A program made the translations under genes and the position numbers. From a virus, in IMG/VR virus record IMGVR_UViG_3300018428_000180, positions 1 to 23,934 of that record: a stretch of 23,934 nt of DNA; one strand, 5' to 3'. How positions within the stretch are numbered: position 1 is the first letter of the stretch; each line of letters opens with the position of its first letter. This document shows, in pieces, positions 22,278 through 23,934 of this stretch. The notes below the pieces were generated by a model. That model was not told the DNA's origin. It did no database searches and worked only from the letters and a program-made list of their open reading frames with translations.

Positions 22278-22761
22278 AGTCAACTACTTCGCAGTTGCGA
22301 CTAATGTCCTTAACAAAGTATGCGCATCGTGGTGTGCCATTGTCGTTAAAGGGAACCGCTAACATTTGTCCATTCTTTAATTTAGGTGCATACCAACTTA
22401 CATCTTGATACACATCCTCAATTTCCACGTCGTGGTAGGTTGGCGAAAAACTATTCAACGGATTATACTCAAATACTTTGAATCCTCTGTCATTGATACT
22501 GGTCAGTGGTAACATTTCTAAATCGCCTACATCAGGTTCGCCAATTAGTACCTGCCAGTCAATGGGCATTTTTATTCTGCTGTCACCAATTTTGAGTACC
22601 AATGCAGGACTGTTGAAACTTTCTAAAAAAATCAATGGTATGAAAAAATAGTCAGGATCACTTGGGTCACTGTTGTCAAATATAGCAAACCGCATGTCAT
22701 CAATTTCTTCTGGTAATTGATCCAGATCAAATACTGTGTTGTCTAATGTTAATATTCTCAT
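22261..22761 (-). CDS. Phage hypothetical protein, 166 aa
   Basis: Function not recognised. An acidic, mostly beta protein. The first 100 residues have strand-like blocks (RILTLDNTVFDLDQLPEEI; ALVLKIGDSRIKMPIDWQVL; DLEMLPLTSINDRGFKVFEY), and the C-terminus has a second beta part (PKLKNGQMLAVPFNDNGTPR). No catalytic motif, signal or membrane segment. ATG start at 22761 after a 9-base gap from the methyltransferase stop; its own stop TAG shares a base with the next GTG. It could be a regulatory or structural protein; I have no basis to decide. Confidence 0.75.
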   Translation of the reverse strand: MRILTLDNTVFDLDQLPEEIDDMRFAIFDNSDPSDPDYFFIPLIFLESFNSPALVLKIGDSRIKMPIDWQVLIGEPDVGDLEMLPLTSINDRGFKVFEYNPLNSFSPTYHDVEIEDVYQDVSWYAPKLKNGQMLAVPFNDNGTPRCAYFVKDISRNCEVVDYNKAF

Positions 22762-22770
22762 ACTATTATT

Positions 22771-23361
22771 TTATTTCCTTTTTAGTATTACGCCAACATC
22801 TTTGGGTGATTTGATGTTCTGCACAATATCGAATCCTTTTGCCAGTAACCATACAACCACCGGGCCGCACTTGCCTACCCAACAGTCATTGAGTGTGTAA
22901 GTATCATCGAATGCTACAACAGCATCGTCAGATAGAAAAGGAAAGATATAAACCATCTGCTTCATGTGTTCAACTTGGCAGTTTTGATTTGTCATTTTTA
23001 TGCCTAATTTTTCACTGTAGAAACTTTGCTGTTTACGAAATTCATCATCGTGGCCGCCAATGACGCTCCAGTCATAATCAAAGTTATCTAAGTAAACAAA
23101 ACCAACTGTTTTATCCAACAAGGGCAAATCGTCTTTGCACCAATCACTGCCATTTTTTATGTGCCAGTGGGTTGCCAAATGCGGTAGACGCCTTTTGGCA
23201 TGGGGTATTACATCCACACTATGAAACTCTGTTGAGTATTTCCGTGCCAGATTATCAATATACTCGGTACTGCCCTCATATCTATCACTGCCAATTTCTA
23301 AAAAAATACTCTTTGACATGTCACCAAGATATGGTTCAATGTCTCTAAAAACTTGACCCAC
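22771..23361 (-). CDS. SAM-dependent methyltransferase-like protein, about 196 aa
   Basis: Motif I IFLEIGSDRYEGST (about residues 19-32) fits the SAM-binding loop; FHSVDVIPHAKR carries the acidic motif II residue; VGFVYLDNFDYDW fits motif IV, and DDAVVAFDDTY is the following strand with an Asp pair, as in the Methyltransf_24-type class. I take a GTG at 23361 as start because GGAG lies 8 bases before it; a GTG at 23370 adds three residues but its ribosome site is too close. It overlaps the uvsW stop. It is distinct from the methyltransferase further down. Substrate unknown. Confidence 0.65.
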   Translation of the reverse strand: MGQVFRDIEPYLGDMSKSIFLEIGSDRYEGSTEYIDNLARKYSTEFHSVDVIPHAKRRLPHLATHWHIKNGSDWCKDDLPLLDKTVGFVYLDNFDYDWSVIGGHDDEFRKQQSFYSEKLGIKMTNQNCQVEHMKQMVYIFPFLSDDAVVAFDDTYTLNDCWVGKCGPVVVWLLAKGFDIVQNIKSPKDVGVILKRK

Positions 23362-23934
23362 TATTTCCACTCCATGCGTTCTTGCGTGAATGGATAATTT
23401 GCTTCTTTGTAGAACTGTTTGCGTTTGGTGAGATGACGTTTTGCGAACTTGCAGGTACTGGTTACGTCCCAGATTTGGACATAGTCTTTGTCTTCAGCTT
23501 TGCGAATGCCGCGTCCAATGCTTTGAATTACGCGAACAAAACTTTTGCCAGGCTCAATGAGAACAAGATTGAATATGCGAGGAATATTAATCCCAACAGC
23601 CGCAACTCCGTAGGTCGCAACAATGATCTTGCCTTCCGATATTTGTACTTCATCATAGTGGTCTTGACGCTCGCCGGCTTTGGTAGCACCGGATATGAAC
23701 ACACTGTTAGGCAGACGTTTTACCAACTCCTTACCGGCGTTTACCCGGTCGACCAGTATCAGTGTGTTGCCTGTTTTGTTAACCTCATCAACAAGGCTAG
23801 CAATAGCGTCCAGTCTGCCTTCTTCTTCTAACAAGTATTTAAGTTCGCTTTGATAGTTATTATGTTCCACGTGATCGACCAGTTGCACAACGTTCACATG
23901 ACACTGTGCTAGCACACCCTTGTCTTGTAGTTCG
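23361..23934 (-). CDS. uvsW: UvsW-type DNA/RNA helicase, C-terminal part (continues past the window)
   Basis: C-terminal RecA-like domain of a superfamily 2 helicase; the frame is open to the window edge, so the N-terminal part with the Walker A and DEAD-box motifs lies beyond it. Visible motifs: TLILVDRVNAGKELVKRLPN (motif IV region), IIVATYGVAAVGINIP (motif V), and FVRVIQSIGRGIRKAEDK (motif VI Q-x2-G-R-x2-R with arginine fingers). T4 UvsW unwinds branched DNA and R-loops and controls the switch from origin-dependent to recombination-dependent replication. It ends ...ERMEWK-stop and overlaps the methyltransferase start. Assignment to UvsW rather than another SF2 helicase rests on the T4-like context. 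Confidence 0.8.
   Translation of the reverse strand, partial: ELQDKGVLAQCHVNVVQLVDHVEHNNYQSELKYLLEEEGRLDAIASLVDEVNKTGNTLILVDRVNAGKELVKRLPNSVFISGATKAGERQDHYDEVQISEGKIIVATYGVAAVGINIPRIFNLVLIEPGKSFVRVIQSIGRGIRKAEDKDYVQIWDVTSTCKFAKRHLTKRKQFYKEANYPFTQERMEWK

Noticed and set aside
1-23934. tRNA genes, CRISPR arrays, integrase or insertion sequences
   Set aside because: No cloverleaf, spaced repeats or recombinase/transposase motifs were recognised; a tRNAscan-SE run would confirm the lack of tRNAs.

Overview
The window looks like part of a T4-like marine myovirus genome (Caudoviricetes), most like the T4-type cyanophages and pelagiphages. The evidence is a UvsW-type helicase C-terminus, a gp41-type replicative helicase next to a gp61-type zinc/TOPRIM primase, a probable gp62-like clamp-loader subunit, tail and baseplate proteins, phage late-promoter boxes of the form NATAAATA, tight gene packing with stop/start overlaps, AT-rich DNA, and marine-phage accessory genes (2OG-Fe(II) oxygenases, radical SAM, methyltransferases, glycosyltransferase-like proteins). 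No tRNA, CRISPR array, insertion sequence, integrase or photosynthesis gene was seen. The host cannot be named from this sequence alone.

Layout. 1-7.2 kb, minus strand: a beta-helix tail spike whose last ~45 codons lie in another frame, a PD-(D/E)XK exonuclease, a radical SAM protein, small structural-type unknowns (one with an acidic tail, one with a coiled coil plus membrane segment), two adjacent 2OG-Fe(II) oxygenases, and a small, probably abundant late protein with its own promoter, 5' hairpin and terminator. 7.25-10.6 kb, minus: a four-gene late operon with a large protein that appears to join a Pol-beta-type nucleotidyltransferase domain to a ligase-like KxDG domain. 10.7-12.4 kb, plus: a 566-aa family C (DnaE-like) polymerase core. 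12.4-15.5 kb, minus: primase, an SGNH-like protein and the replicative helicase. 15.5-17.6 kb: a baseplate/fibre-type protein (minus) divergent from two plus-strand genes, with late promoters nested in each other's coding starts. 17.6-23.9 kb, minus: UvsW, methyltransferase, unknown, methyltransferase, gp62-like, zinc-finger protein, two tandem glycosyltransferase-like paralogues, and a 186-aa miniature DnaE-like protein.

How it works together. Helicase, primase, clamp-loader candidate, UvsW and perhaps the DnaE-like core are replication and recombination functions. Six NATAAATA boxes, each just upstream of a gene start in the correct orientation, mark late transcription units. The oxygenase, radical SAM, methyltransferase, glycosyltransferase-like and SGNH genes look like an accessory set that modifies protein, DNA or glycan, with targets unknown. 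The most unusual content is the two differently shrunken family C polymerase proteins: the 566-aa one lacks the PHP domain, and the 186-aa one appears to lack the thumb as well yet keeps all three catalytic-type aspartates. No gene-free stretch exceeds about 105 bases.
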